Shown: positions 16,197 to 25,934 of the stretch, piece after piece
How positions within the stretch are numbered: position 1 is the first letter of the stretch
Layout of the letters: every line of letters begins with the position of its first letter
Source of the DNA: Mannheimia haemolytica
Lineage (GTDB): Bacteria; Pseudomonadota; Gammaproteobacteria; Enterobacterales; Pasteurellaceae
Assembly: GCA_900638155.1 (NCBI GenBank)
Contig: LR134495.1
Location: forward strand, 248,001 to 312,000
Reading direction: 5' to 3'
DNA length: 64,000 nucleotides
The notes under the pieces: generated by a model
Databases searched by the model: none
Seen by the model: only the letters and a program-made list of their open reading frames with translations
Told to the model about the DNA's origin: nothing
Position numbers and translations under genes: made by a program

Positions 16197-16224
16197 TTGA
16201 GAAAAAATCTACAACACCTATAAT
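16197..16224 (+). promoter_or_regulatory. katA promoter
   Basis: TTGAGA at 16197-16202 and TATAAT at 16219-16224 with a 16-bp spacer, 50 bp upstream of the katA ATG. The start codon at 16275 is preceded by GAGGA at 16262-16266. Confidence 0.6.
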
Positions 16225-16274
16225 CCTCTTCGGATTAATTACCTATCTTATTTCTAATTTATGAGGATTCTATT

Positions 16275-17783
16275 ATGTCTAAATGTCCTGTTACACATTT
16301 GACAATGAACAACGGTGCGCCTGTTGTTGATAACCAAAACAGCTTAACAGCGGGTCCACGTGGTCCATTATTAGCGCAAGATTTATGGTTAAATGAAAAA
16401 TTAGCAAACTTCGTGCGTGAAGTCATTCCTGAGCGTCGTATGCACGCTAAAGGTTCTGGTGCGTTCGGTACTTTCACTGTAACTAACGACATCACTAAAT
16501 ACACTCGTGCGGCAATTTTCAGCCAAGTCGGTAAAAAAACTGAAATGTTTGCTCGTTTTACTACCGTTGCAGGTGAACGTGGTGCGGCAGATGCTGAGCG
16601 TGATATTCGTGGTTTCGCCTTAAAATTCTATACTGAAGAAGGTAACTGGGATATGGTGGGTAACAACACCCCTGTGTTCTTCTTACGTGACCCACGTAAA
16701 TTCCCGGATTTAAACAAAGCGGTTAAACGTGACCCTCGCACGAATATGCGTTCTGCAACTAACAACTGGGATTTCTGGACATTATTACCAGAAGCATTTC
16801 ACCAAGTGACTATCGTAATGAGTGAACGTGGTATTCCGGCTTCATATCGTCATATGCACGGTTATGGCTCACATACTTATAGCTTCATCAATGCAGCTAA
16901 TGAGCGTTTCTGGGTGAAATTCCATTTCCATACACAACAAGGCATTAAAAACTTAACTAACGAAGAGGCAGCTGCTATTATCGCTAACGATCGTGAAAGT
17001 CACCAACGTGATTTATACGAAGCGATTGAGCGTGGCGATTTCCCGAAATGGAAAATGTTTGTTCAAATTATGCCTGAAACTGATGCAGATAAAGTACCAT
17101 ACCACCCGTTTGACTTAACCAAAGTATGGCCAAAATCAGACTACCCATTAATTGAAGTGGGTGAGTTTGAATTAAATCGTAACCCTGAAAACTTCTTTGC
17201 TGATGTTGAACAATCTGCGTTCGCACCAAGCAACTTAGTGCCGGGTATCAGCGTGTCTCCGGACCGTATGTTACAAGCTCGTTTATTCAACTATGCGGAC
17301 GCTCAACGCTACCGCTTAGGTGTGAACCACCACCAAATTCCTGTAAATGCACCACGTTGCCCGGTTCATAGCAACGCTCGTGACGGTCAAGGTCGTGTGG
17401 ACGGTAACTACGGCAGCACTATTCACTACGAACCAAACAGCTTCGGCAAATGGCAAGAACAAGCTCAATATGCAGAGCCGCCACTGAAAATTAATGGTGA
17501 TGCAGCCCACTGGAACTATCGTGAAGATGATGCTGACTACTTCAGCCAACCACGTGTATTGTTCAATATGATGAATGATGAACAAAAACAAGCATTATTC
17601 AATAATACTGCTGCAGGTATGGGCGATGCATTAGACTTCATTAAATACCGTCATATTCGTAACTGCTATGCCTGTGATCCGGCATACGGTGAAGGTGTGG
17701 CAAAAGCATTAGGTATGACGGTTGAAGATGCTATTGCTGCAAGAGCAACAGACCCAGCATTAGGTCAACCGGGTTTACTCTAA
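16275..17783 (+). CDS. katA: Monofunctional haem catalase
   Basis: A 502-residue small-subunit (clade 3) catalase that converts hydrogen peroxide to water and oxygen in the cytoplasm. The catalytic His is in [13 protein letters not shown] (His57), with the clade-typical [17 protein letters not shown] region and the haem-ligand Tyr in [14 protein letters not shown] near residue 340. It is monocistronic, with its own promoter, an OxyR-like box and a terminator. It sits immediately beyond the prophage insertion. Lengths and motifs are complete, so it should be active. Confidence 0.95.
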   Translation: MSKCPVTHLTMNNGAPVVDNQNSLTAGPRGPLLAQDLWLNEKLANFVREVIPERRMHAKGSGAFGTFTVTNDITKYTRAAIFSQVGKKTEMFARFTTVAGERGAADAERDIRGFALKFYTEEGNWDMVGNNTPVFFLRDPRKFPDLNKAVKRDPRTNMRSATNNWDFWTLLPEAFHQVTIVMSERGIPASYRHMHGYGSHTYSFINAANERFWVKFHFHTQQGIKNLTNEEAAAIIANDRESHQRDLYEAIERGDFPKWKMFVQIMPETDADKVPYHPFDLTKVWPKSDYPLIEVGEFELNRNPENFFADVEQSAFAPSNLVPGISVSPDRMLQARLFNYADAQRYRLGVNHHQIPVNAPRCPVHSNARDGQGRVDGNYGSTIHYEPNSFGKWQEQAQYAEPPLKINGDAAHWNYREDDADYFSQPRVLFNMMNDEQKQALFNNTAAGMGDALDFIKYRHIRNCYACDPAYGEGVAKALGMTVEDAIAARATDPALGQPGLL

Positions 17784-17811
17784 TCCTTAGTGAATACAAA
17801 ACTCAAAGCAA

Positions 17812-17837
17812 AAGCTCTACGAAAGTAGAGCTTTTTT
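17812..17837 (+). terminator. katA terminator
   Basis: AAGCTCTAC-GAAA-GTAGAGCTT followed by T residues; placed to serve katA and perhaps the convergent tusA-like gene. Confidence 0.8.
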
Positions 17838-17845
17838 ACTGCTAA

Positions 17846-18067
17846 TTATTTAACCACCGTAATTTCCCACAAGGCATCGCCAAGTTGTTGGTAATCGGTA
17901 ACTTCATAGCCTTCCTCTTCCGCCCAATTTGGTATGGCTTCGGTTGCTTGAGTGCAGTCAAATTCAATCGTTAAGCTATCGCCTTTATTCAATTTTGCCA
18001 TCGCCGCTTTGGCTTCGACTAATGGAAACGGGCAGACAAGCCCTGAGGCAGGTAAACGTACGTTCAT
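17846..18067 (-). CDS. TusA/SirA-family sulfur carrier (TsuB/YeeD-like)
   Basis: A 73-residue protein with the TusA fold signature: the persulfide-carrying cysteine lies in SGLVCPFPLVEAKAAM (Cys12). The family relays sulfur as a Cys persulfide. It is encoded right after a YeeE/YedE-type transporter with a 21-bp gap, the same pairing as the thiosulfate uptake pair TsuA-TsuB, so a role in handling imported thiosulfate or another sulfur species is likely. An RBS (AAGGAG on the minus strand) precedes the ATG. Confidence 0.82.
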   Translation of the reverse strand: MNVRLPASGLVCPFPLVEAKAAMAKLNKGDSLTIEFDCTQATEAIPNWAEEEGYEVTDYQQLGDALWEITVVK

Positions 18068-18088
18068 CTTTATTACTCCTTAAAAAAA

Positions 18089-19117
18089 TTAACCTTTTAA
18101 ACGCTGTGGGCGGATAATCGTAAAATACGCTCCAACAAATGTACCGAGAATCATCATTGGTAATGAGAGCCAGCCTTGCCAAGAGAAGAAAGCTGTTTCA
18201 ACTAATCCGTTCCCGATTGAACAACCACCGGCAAGGCTTGCACCGATTCCCATTAATGCACCGCCGCCTGCACTGCGTAACATTGTGGTCGCATCTGGCA
18301 CTCTGAAACGGAATTCATTCGAGAACTTTGCAGCCACAAACGAGCCGATCAAAATCCCTAACACCAAAAATACTGCCCAGTTAATAAATTTAGCTTCACC
18401 GGTTACAAAATATTGAACCAAATTTGCACTTGGCGTAGTAATTCCTAAGCCGAAGTTTCTACCGGCAGCACTGCTAAGAGGCCAAGCAAGCAGTGCAATT
18501 AAGCCTACCAACACTGCCGTCACAAACGGGTGCCAACGTTTTTCAAACAGAATATGAGCTAAGCCGGTTTTGCGTGGTTTTAACGCGATGGTTTTACCTC
18601 TCGGTTTTCTTAAATGATAGAAGGTTAATGCGAATGTAATTACACTCAGAGTAAACACTAACACCCAAGGGGAAATACCAAATGTTTCATAAATCGTGCG
18701 GTGTTGAATTACATTGCTTTTTAGCTCTTGATTAAGTGGTGCTAACACACCGGTTCGCATAGAAGCGGAAAACAGCCCATAAATAATCAGTGCAACCCAA
18801 CTGCCGATTAAACCCTCACCGGCACGATACCAAGTGCCTGTAGCACAACCGCCCGCATAAATAATACCGATACCAAACAGAAATGCCCCAATGATCACTG
18901 CAAGCAAAGGCAAATCTTCCGCCGGAGAACTAAAAGAGCCGGCTTCATACAAAAGCCAAATCCCGATCAATTGCACCGTAATTGCAATTAAAAGTGCCAC
19001 AAACATACGGCTATTCTTTGTTACATAGAGATCACGAAATGCTCCGGTAATACAAAAACGCCCTCTTTGCATCACAAACCCGAGTAGAAAGCCACATAAT
19101 AATCCTGTGAATAACAT
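18089..19117 (-). CDS. YeeE/YedE-family sulfur (thiosulfate) transporter
   Basis: A 342-residue polytopic membrane protein with about nine hydrophobic segments and the family's cysteine signatures: QRGRFCITGAFRD near the N-terminus, GGCATGTWYRAGEG in the middle and GGCSIGNGLVETAFF near the C-terminus. In TsuA-type proteins such conserved cysteines line the path for thiosulfate. It is the upstream gene of a two-gene operon with a TusA-like protein. The upstream 108 bp (19118-19225) is AT-rich and separates it from the antiporter gene on the same strand. Confidence 0.82.
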   Translation of the reverse strand: MLFTGLLCGFLLGFVMQRGRFCITGAFRDLYVTKNSRMFVALLIAITVQLIGIWLLYEAGSFSSPAEDLPLLAVIIGAFLFGIGIIYAGGCATGTWYRAGEGLIGSWVALIIYGLFSASMRTGVLAPLNQELKSNVIQHRTIYETFGISPWVLVFTLSVITFALTFYHLRKPRGKTIALKPRKTGLAHILFEKRWHPFVTAVLVGLIALLAWPLSSAAGRNFGLGITTPSANLVQYFVTGEAKFINWAVFLVLGILIGSFVAAKFSNEFRFRVPDATTMLRSAGGGALMGIGASLAGGCSIGNGLVETAFFSWQGWLSLPMMILGTFVGAYFTIIRPQRLKG

Positions 19118-19225
19118 AAAAAATACCTCTCAACAAATTAACGTGAGAGGTATTTAAATATAAAGCCGTCTAGATGGCTAATAATCTTTAGCAAAATGAT
19201 ATGTTATTCAGTTATATCAATGCTA

Positions 19226-20560
19226 TTAAATATGCGGAATTACATCATCAGGTGCACCTAATTTATTGAGTGCCACTTTTCTTGGATCTACCAACTTGGA
19301 TTTTTTTATCATCGGTTCAACCGTTGAACCTTGTACTAAAATCGAGAAAGTGACTACCGCATAAGTCATTAACAAAATCAAATCACGCACATCAAGATTG
19401 CCTTCTGAACTCGATACCACCGCAGCACCTGCCGGTATGGAAAGTGCCATCGCAAGGGCTAATCCACCGCGTAATCCTCCCCAAGTCATAATGCGTAAGG
19501 TGTAAGGATTATAAGTGCGGAAGCGTTTTAACACTTGGTATGGAATCCACAGACTGATGTAGCGTGCAAGCAAACAAATTGGAATTGCTGCCAACATTAA
19601 CACCCCACCAATAAAGGTGAAATCAACTAACAGTGTGCTTAAACCGATAAGCAGGAATAACAGGTAGTTTAATGAATGGTCGATCATCTCCCAGAAGTGA
19701 TCAAGATATTTTTGGCTCTGTTCGGAGAAACCGGAACGGCGAGTCCAGTTGCCAATCATAATACCGGCAACGACCATTGTTAATGCACCAGAAACGTGTA
19801 AGTAGTTCGCAATCACAAAGCCAACGGTTGGAATGGTTAAGGTGATTAAGATCTCAAGGCTTCCGTCATCGGTTGCAGAAATAAATTTATGTGCCACAAA
19901 ACCGGTTAATAAGCCAAAAACAATACCGCCTACTGCTTCTTGTAAGAACAGCCCGGTAATGCCACTGAGTGTTGGAGCCTGTCCGCCAAAAGCCACCGCA
20001 AAGATAGTGGTAAAAATTACTAAGCCGATACCATCATTAAACAACGATTCCCCCTCAACGTGCATTGAAAGGCGTTTTGGAGCTTTCAAGCTTTTGATAA
20101 TTGCCAATACGGCAATCGGGTCGGTTGGCGAAATCAATGAGCCGAACAACAAGCAATAAACAAAACCGATCTCCAAACCACATAGTTTTGCCACGCCATA
20201 AATCAAAGCACCGATTAAGAAAGTGGAAATTAAGGTAGAAAGTAAAGCATAAACTGCAATTTCTCGGCGTTGTTCTTTCATTAACGGTAGTTTAATTCCA
20301 AGTGAACCGGCAAACAGTAAGAAACCAAGCATTCCGTTTAGTAGGAAACTTTTAAAATCGAGCTGTTCAAAAATGGAAATGGCAAGTTTATCAACGTGAA
20401 ACCAGCCAAGAGAACCGAAGGTAAGAATAAGAAGGGAGCCTATAAGGGCAGAGGCTGTAATAGCTATGGTGGTTTGAATATTTTCGTTTAATTTTCGGGT
20501 AAAAAACGAAATAAACATCGCAAGCCCAAACAGCAGGCAGATATACGAGTAGAGTTGCAT
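19226..20560 (-). CDS. CPA1-family Na+(K+)/H+ antiporter (NhaP-like)
   Basis: A 444-residue membrane protein with about 12 hydrophobic helices. The motifs SPTDPIAVLAI and VEGESLFNDGIGLVIF carry the acidic residues of the cation-binding site of CPA1 antiporters; GGLRGGLALAMALSIP is the conserved helix that follows. It exchanges cytoplasmic Na+ or K+ for protons. The C-terminal tail is short (about 30 residues), lacking TrkA-type regulatory domains. Monocistronic by spacing. Confidence 0.88.
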   Translation of the reverse strand: MQLYSYICLLFGLAMFISFFTRKLNENIQTTIAITASALIGSLLILTFGSLGWFHVDKLAISIFEQLDFKSFLLNGMLGFLLFAGSLGIKLPLMKEQRREIAVYALLSTLISTFLIGALIYGVAKLCGLEIGFVYCLLFGSLISPTDPIAVLAIIKSLKAPKRLSMHVEGESLFNDGIGLVIFTTIFAVAFGGQAPTLSGITGLFLQEAVGGIVFGLLTGFVAHKFISATDDGSLEILITLTIPTVGFVIANYLHVSGALTMVVAGIMIGNWTRRSGFSEQSQKYLDHFWEMIDHSLNYLLFLLIGLSTLLVDFTFIGGVLMLAAIPICLLARYISLWIPYQVLKRFRTYNPYTLRIMTWGGLRGGLALAMALSIPAGAAVVSSSEGNLDVRDLILLMTYAVVTFSILVQGSTVEPMIKKSKLVDPRKVALNKLGAPDDVIPHI

Positions 20561-20670
20561 AACATTTTCCTATAAATATAAAAACTGCTGCTAGTGTAAA
20601 CGCTGTTTAACAGAATAGCTACATAAAAAATAGGCAGAATACAATTTGATAACATTCTGCCTATTTAGGG

Positions 20671-21819
20671 TTATGCGGTTGCCAATAATTTTTCTAAAAT
20701 TTGATAATAAATTTCGCCACAATGTGCCAAATCATCCACACTCACACACTCATTAACCTTATGAATGGTTGTGTTAAGTGGCCCAAACTCCACGACTTCA
20801 GCGCCCATTAACGCAATAAAACGCCCGTCTGAAGTACCGCCGCCGGTGTCTAAGCGAGGCGTAATTTTTGCCACATTTTCGACCGCTTGTAATGCAGCTT
20901 CTACCAACTTCCCATTGCCGGCAAGGAACGGTTTGCCCGATAAATTCCAACTAATTCGGTATTTTAGCCCCTGTTTTTCGAGCATTTCCGCCACTTTTGC
21001 TTTAATGATTTCATCGGTCACTTCAGTGCAATAACGCAAGTTAAACTGCACATAAAGCTCGCCCGGAATCACATTATTACTACCTGTGCCGGCTTTGATA
21101 TTGGCAATTTGCAAACTGGTAGGCGGGAAAAATTCGTTACCGTTATCCCACTGGTAAGTGGTCAGCTCGGTTAAAAAGCCCAGTGACGTATGCACCGGAT
21201 TTTCCGCCAAATGCGGATAAGCAACGTGGCCTTGAACGCCCTCGATATAGAGATTTGCCGTAATTGAACCACGTCTGCCGTTTTTGATCACATCGCCAAA
21301 CACTTTGCTACTAGAGGGCTCACCCACCACCGCATAATGCACCGCTTCATTGCGAGCCATTAAGGTTTCAACCACTTTTACCGTACCGTCTTTGGCTGCT
21401 GCCTCTTCATCGGAGGTAATCAATAATGCCACTTTTCCTTTGTGGTTTGGGTGATGTTGCACGAAAGTTTCTGCCGCCACAACTAGTGCGGCAAGCGAAC
21501 CTTTCATATCTGCTGCTCCTCGCCCGTAAAGCATTCCATCTACAATTTCAGCCGAAAACGGTGGATAAGCCCATTGGCTTTCATCGCCTACCGGCACCAC
21601 ATCAGTATGTCCGGCAAACACAATGCAAGGCTCTGCTTTACCATTCTCCGAGCCGTGCGTTGCCCATAAATTCAAGGTGTCGCCAAACGGCAACCATTCA
21701 ATATTAAAGCCCAGTTTTTCAAGACGTTGTGCAATTTCTTGCTGACAGCCTTTGTCTGCCGGACTAATCGAATCACGGCGGATTAGGTTCTGAGCAAGGG
21801 AGATAATTTCATTTTTCAT
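20671..21819 (-). CDS. dapE: Succinyl-diaminopimelate desuccinylase
   Basis: A 382-residue M20-family zinc hydrolase that removes succinate from N-succinyl-LL-diaminopimelate in lysine and peptidoglycan-precursor synthesis. Metal ligands are visible in [12 protein letters not shown] (His71), [11 protein letters not shown] (Asp104), the general base in [15 protein letters not shown], and the C-terminal ligand His in [11 protein letters not shown]. As in enterobacteria it is close to yffB. Start is well defined by the conserved N-terminus. Confidence 0.95.
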   Translation of the reverse strand: MKNEIISLAQNLIRRDSISPADKGCQQEIAQRLEKLGFNIEWLPFGDTLNLWATHGSENGKAEPCIVFAGHTDVVPVGDESQWAYPPFSAEIVDGMLYGRGAADMKGSLAALVVAAETFVQHHPNHKGKVALLITSDEEAAAKDGTVKVVETLMARNEAVHYAVVGEPSSSKVFGDVIKNGRRGSITANLYIEGVQGHVAYPHLAENPVHTSLGFLTELTTYQWDNGNEFFPPTSLQIANIKAGTGSNNVIPGELYVQFNLRYCTEVTDEIIKAKVAEMLEKQGLKYRISWNLSGKPFLAGNGKLVEAALQAVENVAKITPRLDTGGGTSDGRFIALMGAEVVEFGPLNTTIHKVNECVSVDDLAHCGEIYYQILEKLLATA

Positions 21820-21878
21820 AGGTTACAAGCGGTTACTTTCGATGAATTTTTTACAATGTTAATTTTACGCTCTATCTA

Positions 21879-21990
21879 GTCTCCCTCTTTAGCAAAGAGG
21901 GGTTATGGGAGATTTGGCAGAATGTCCATACGCTCATACGAAATTTGAGTATCGTTATCAAATCTCCCTTCTAAAGAGTGGAGCAGCTCT
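21879..21990. repeat. Dispersed extragenic palindromic repeat between yffB and dapE
   Basis: CCTCTTT-AGC-AAAGAGG (21884-21900) and the longer pair GGGAGATTTG (21907-21916) / CAAATCTCCC (21959-21968) make a compound hairpin. Similar CCCTCTTTGCTAAAGAGGG/GGGAGATTT blocks are, from memory, common between genes in Haemophilus-type genomes. No coding potential seen. Confidence 0.5.
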
Positions 21991-21998
21991 CAGGTTAA

Positions 21999-22349
21999 TT
22001 AAAGATTAAAGGCAGCCACATACTCTTTCTCATTAAAGCCAATCAAAGCAATATTATCTTTAATTACAATCGGGCGTTTAATCAGAGTTGGCTGTTCGGT
22101 TAGCACTTTTAATGCCGACTCACGGTTTAGGCTGTTTTTAACTGACTCATCAAGGTTTCGCCAAGTGGTACTACGTTTATTCACTAAGTTTTCCCAACCG
22201 AATTTCGCCTCCATTTCTACTAACCAATCAGCATTTAAGCCGTCCACACGGTAATCGTGCAGTTGTGGGTTTTGATTATGATCTTCGAGCCATTTCAAGG
22301 CTTTTTTTACTGTGTCGCAATTTTTAATGCCATAAACTAAGGTTTTCAT
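21999..22349 (-). CDS. yffB: Spx/ArsC-family protein YffB
   Basis: A 116-residue thioredoxin-fold protein beginning MKTLVYGIKNCDTVKKALKWL with the single redox Cys in KNCDT, and the conserved LIKRPIVI segment near residue 88. It is the YffB group, linked to ArsC by fold but with a function not firmly established. I prefer the second ATG (22349) because the GAGG ribosome site then has normal spacing; the start overlaps the folP stop (ATGA). Two-gene operon folP-yffB. Confidence 0.85.
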   Translation of the reverse strand: MKTLVYGIKNCDTVKKALKWLEDHNQNPQLHDYRVDGLNADWLVEMEAKFGWENLVNKRSTTWRNLDESVKNSLNRESALKVLTEQPTLIKRPIVIKDNIALIGFNEKEYVAAFNL

Positions 22350-23212
22350 CATTTTTCCTCATTATCAGAATCAGATTCCAGCATTGCCTGCCAGATTTTT
22401 AACGCATCAGCGGTTTCTGCCACATCGTGCACCCGTAAAATTTTCGCCCCGTTTTGGGCAGCTAATAACGCTCCTGCCACAGAGCCAATCAGCCTTTGTT
22501 CTACCGGTTTATCTAACACCGCCCCAATCATTGATTTACGGGAAAGCCCTGCAAGCACAGGAAAACCTGAATCCACAAAGGCTTTAAGATGTTTCAATAA
22601 TTGGTAATTGTGCTTCACGCTTTTACCAAAGCCAAAACCGGGGTCTAATATAATATGCTCTTTGGGAATGCCTGCGGTGATGCACTCGAAAATCCGTTGA
22701 TTTAGGAAATCCGCCACCTCTTCCAATACATCATCATAGTGTGGATTTTGTTGCATTGTTTGCGGATTGCCCTGCATATGCATTAAACAAACCGGCAAGC
22801 CCAATTCTACTGCCGTTACTAACGCATTTGGCTCAGTTAAGGCTCGAATATCGTTAATCATATCCATACCTGCTTTTGCAGATGCTTTGAATACTTCCGC
22901 TTTAGAACTATCCACCGAAATCAAGCAATCAAAACGGCTGCGGATCGCCTCCACCACCGGCACAACACGCTCCAATTCCTGTTCTAGCGTTACAATCGCC
23001 GCATTCGGGCGGGTAGATTCACCGCCAATATCAATAATGCTTGCCCCGTCAGCTAACATTTTTTCTGCTTGGAACAGAGCTTTATCGAGAGAAAAAAACT
23101 TGCCCGAATCGGAAAATGAATCCGGCGTGAAGTTTAAAATTCCCATAATTTGCGGCGTGGTTAAATCTAACAAGCGGTCATTTTTTTGAAAATTTTTGAA
23201 ATGGATTTTCAT
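22349..23212 (-). CDS. folP: Dihydropteroate synthase
   Basis: A 287-residue TIM-barrel enzyme that joins p-aminobenzoate to hydroxymethyl-dihydropterin diphosphate in folate synthesis, the sulfonamide target. Signatures: IMGILNFTPDSFSDSGKF near residue 20, DGASIIDIGGESTRP near 55, and LDPGFGFGKSVKHNYQLL near 200. The start at ATG 23212 gives the family N-terminus; the longer frame begins at TTG inside an inverted repeat and is rejected. Stop overlaps yffB. Confidence 0.95.
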   Translation of the reverse strand: MKIHFKNFQKNDRLLDLTTPQIMGILNFTPDSFSDSGKFFSLDKALFQAEKMLADGASIIDIGGESTRPNAAIVTLEQELERVVPVVEAIRSRFDCLISVDSSKAEVFKASAKAGMDMINDIRALTEPNALVTAVELGLPVCLMHMQGNPQTMQQNPHYDDVLEEVADFLNQRIFECITAGIPKEHIILDPGFGFGKSVKHNYQLLKHLKAFVDSGFPVLAGLSRKSMIGAVLDKPVEQRLIGSVAGALLAAQNGAKILRVHDVAETADALKIWQAMLESDSDNEEK

Positions 23213-23235
23213 ATTTTTGCTTATATTTAGCTGGT

Positions 23236-23293
23236 GCAAGCGTCCACGCTTGTACCACTCTATGTTTGTTACAGCACAAGCGTGGACGCTTGC
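23236..23293. repeat. 18-bp inverted repeat between folP and rluC
   Basis: GCAAGCGTCCACGCTTGT (23236-23253) and its exact reverse complement (23276-23293) are separated by 22 bases. Each arm is itself nearly palindromic (AAGCGT-CC-ACGCTT), so cruciform or alternative hairpins are possible. It looks like a mobile or dispersed palindromic element or a terminator. Confidence 0.65.
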
Positions 23294-23319
23294 GCTATCT
23301 TACTCTCTCATTACGTTAT

Positions 23320-24282
23320 TTAGTAATTAGCCCTTAATTTTGCCAACACCCCTTTTAAGGTTTTATCCAAAGGTGCCGTAATGACCATTTCTTCGCCGGT
23401 TTTGGGGTGTTCAAAACGAATAGAATAGGCGTGTAGAAATAAGCGATGTAAACCGGCTTCTTTCATTTTACTGTCGAAATCGCTGTCGCCGTATTTATCA
23501 TCTAAGGCAATCGGGTGTCCTGCATATTGGGTATGCACACGGATTTGGTGGGTTCTGCCGGTAATCGGCGAGGCTTTTACCAAAGTGGCATTGGCATAAC
23601 GTTCCTCAATGCTAAATCGAGTTTCGGAAGGTTTACCTTCTTCGCTCACTCGCACAATTCGTTCACCGCTGGCAAGTTCGTTTTTCAGTAATGGGGCTTT
23701 AATCACTTTGGTGTGAGCCTGCCATTGCCCTCGCACAAGGGCAAGATAATCTTTTTGCACCACTTTTTCACGTAGTTGTTCGTGCAAGGAACGTAATGCC
23801 GAGCGCTTTTTCGCTACCAGCAAAATACCCGATGTATCACGGTCGATACGGTGTACCAATTCCAAGAAGCGAGCCTGTGGGCGTAACGCACGCAAGGCTT
23901 CAATCACACCAAAACTTAAACCGCTGCCACCGTGTACTGCAATGCCTGATGGTTTATTAATCACCAGCATTGCATCATCTTCATACAGAATTTGGCTTTC
24001 CAGCTCCGCCACTTTGTTTAATTTAGTCGAAATTGGGGCTTCATTTTTTTCCGCTACACGCACCGGCGGCACACGCACCACATCATCGGCTTGAAGTTTA
24101 TATTCAGGCTTGATTCGCCCTTTGTTTACTCGCACCTCGCCTTTTCGCACAATGCGGTAAATCAAACTTTTCGGCACGCCTTTGAGCTTTGCCAATAAAA
24201 AATTATCTAAACGCTGTCCGGCTTCGTCTTCACTGATCGTAAAAAATTGAACACCGGCACTAATTATTTTTTCTGTTGTCAT
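23320..24282 (-). CDS. rluC: 23S rRNA pseudouridine synthase RluC
   Basis: A 320-residue RluA-family enzyme that makes pseudouridines 955/2504/2580 (E. coli numbering) in 23S rRNA. It has an N-terminal S4 domain (EAGQRLDNFLLAKLKGVPKS, then RKGEVRVNKGRIKPEYKL) and the catalytic Asp in LVHRIDRDTSGILLV near residue 145. I chose ATG 24282 because it gives the normal RluC N-terminus; the longer open frame upstream is not conserved-looking. Its promoter region faces mscS divergently. Confidence 0.93.
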   Translation of the reverse strand: MTTEKIISAGVQFFTISEDEAGQRLDNFLLAKLKGVPKSLIYRIVRKGEVRVNKGRIKPEYKLQADDVVRVPPVRVAEKNEAPISTKLNKVAELESQILYEDDAMLVINKPSGIAVHGGSGLSFGVIEALRALRPQARFLELVHRIDRDTSGILLVAKKRSALRSLHEQLREKVVQKDYLALVRGQWQAHTKVIKAPLLKNELASGERIVRVSEEGKPSETRFSIEERYANATLVKASPITGRTHQIRVHTQYAGHPIALDDKYGDSDFDSKMKEAGLHRLFLHAYSIRFEHPKTGEEMVITAPLDKTLKGVLAKLRANY

Positions 24283-24389
24283 TATCTTGTCTTTTAGAGA
24301 AAATATTGCTCTAAATTCTAGCACAAAACCGCTTAGCGAGTGAGGCAAATTCGCTAGGCTTATTTTCATTTTTATTTTAAGGAAACAAT

Positions 24390-25292
24390 ATGACTGAAAA
24401 AGTCACCGAAACAGCTCCAAACATTGACGTGGTTGCTGAAACCGAAAAAGTAATTAACAAAGTCAGCACAATGGATTTTAATTCCGTATTAAACGAGTGG
24501 GTTATCCCTTACGGTACAAAAATTCTACTTGCGATTGCAATTTTTGTAATCGGTAAATTTCTTGCCCGTGTAATAAGTGCGTTATTAGGCAAAGCGGCAT
24601 TAAAATCAACCAAAGATGAAATGCTGCAAAGTTTTATTGTCTCAATCAGCTATTTTTTACTGCTGTTAATTGTGGTGATTGCCTCGCTTTCACAAATCGG
24701 CATTAACACCAGCTCGCTGGTTGCATTAATCGGTGCTGCCGGTTTAGCCATCGGTTTATCATTACAAAACTCATTACAAAACTTTGCTGCCGGCGTGATG
24801 TTGTTAATCTTCAAGCCATTTCGCAAAGGGGATTTAATCGAAACCGGCGGAATGACCGGCGTGGTTGAACAAATGGGGCTTTTAGTGTTGGAACTTCGCA
24901 CCGGCGATAACAAAACCGTGTTATTACCAAACGGCAAAGTGTTTTCTGACAGCATCATCAACTACTCTAACAACCCGACACGCCGTATTGATTTCACCTT
25001 TGATATTTCTTATGAATCTAACTTAAAAGAGGCGAAAGAGATTATCCAACGCATTTTAGACGCCAATACTTATGTATTAAAAGATCCGGCACCTGTAGTA
25101 GCAGTCGGCGCTTTAGCACCGCATAGTGTTCAACTTGTTGTTCGCCCTTGGGTTCAGACGCCAAATTACTGGGCAGCATATTGGGAAATTATCGAACAAG
25201 TAAAATTAGCCTTTGGTGAAGCAGGTATATCTATTCCTTACAACCAAATGGAATTGCATATTAAAAGCGGTTCACTAGAGAATAAAGCATAA
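24390..25292 (+). CDS. mscS: Small-conductance mechanosensitive channel
   Basis: A 300-residue inner-membrane protein with three N-terminal hydrophobic helices and the pore-lining TM3 (LIGAAGLAIGLSLQNSLQNFAAGVMLL region), followed by the cytoplasmic beta domain (FKPFRKGDLIETGG, then LLPNGKVFSDSIINYS). The channel opens under membrane tension to release solutes in osmotic downshock. An acidic, polar N-terminal extension of about 35 residues is present. RBS AAGGAA before the ATG. Monocistronic. Confidence 0.92.
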   Translation: MTEKVTETAPNIDVVAETEKVINKVSTMDFNSVLNEWVIPYGTKILLAIAIFVIGKFLARVISALLGKAALKSTKDEMLQSFIVSISYFLLLLIVVIASLSQIGINTSSLVALIGAAGLAIGLSLQNSLQNFAAGVMLLIFKPFRKGDLIETGGMTGVVEQMGLLVLELRTGDNKTVLLPNGKVFSDSIINYSNNPTRRIDFTFDISYESNLKEAKEIIQRILDANTYVLKDPAPVVAVGALAPHSVQLVVRPWVQTPNYWAAYWEIIEQVKLAFGEAGISIPYNQMELHIKSGSLENKA

Positions 25293-25389
25293 GAAAAAAG
25301 CCTGTAAGCGGTCTTTTTTTGATAAAATTTTGCAAATTTTGGGCGAAGGTTTATACTTTAGCTAAATAATCTACGAACAGGAGCATATT

Positions 25390-25887
25390 ATGCGTATTGA
25401 TACCTCTGCACTTTGCGATCTTTATTCTGACCAAGTTGATGTGGTTGAACCAATTTTCTCAAGCTTTGGCGGTGCTTCTTCCTTCTTTGGGAAGATTACC
25501 ACGGTTAAATGCTTTGAAAGCAACGGTTTAATTGCTGAGGTTTTGGAAGAAGAGGGTGAAGGGCGAGTGCTGTTAGTCGATGGTGGCGGTGCAGTTCGTC
25601 GTGCCTTAATTGACGCAGAGCTGGCTCAACTTGCTGTAGATAACGGCTGGGAAGGTATCATCGTTTATGGTGCGGTTCGCCAATTAGATATTTTGGAAAG
25701 ATTAGATATCGGTATTCATGCTTTAGCGCCAATTCCAGTGGGAGCAGATAACACCGATATTGGAGAAGTGGACACACCGGTCAATTTCGGTGGCGTAACC
25801 TTCTTCCCTGAAGATTACATTTACGCTGATTTAACCGGCATTATTCTTTCGCAAGAGTTGCTGGATTTAAACGACATCAGCGAATAA
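25390..25887 (+). CDS. rraA: Regulator of RNase E activity RraA
   Basis: A 165-residue protein matching RraA from the first residues ([19 protein letters not shown]) through the conserved [17 protein letters not shown] and [11 protein letters not shown] blocks. It binds RNase E and inhibits its endonuclease activity, tuning mRNA decay. RBS CAGGAG lies 8 bases before ATG. Followed by a strong terminator shared with the convergent lipoprotein gene. Confidence 0.95.
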   Translation: MRIDTSALCDLYSDQVDVVEPIFSSFGGASSFFGKITTVKCFESNGLIAEVLEEEGEGRVLLVDGGGAVRRALIDAELAQLAVDNGWEGIIVYGAVRQLDILERLDIGIHALAPIPVGADNTDIGEVDTPVNFGGVTFFPEDYIYADLTGIILSQELLDLNDISE

Positions 25888-25906
25888 ATATTTGCAAAAA
25901 AATACC

Positions 25907-25933
25907 AAAAACCGACCGCTTGGTCGGTTTTTT
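25907..25933. terminator. Bidirectional terminator between rraA and the patatin gene
   Basis: AAAACCGACC-GCTT-GGTCGGTTTT with A and T runs on either side; suits both convergent genes. Confidence 0.8.
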
Positions 25934-25934
25934 A

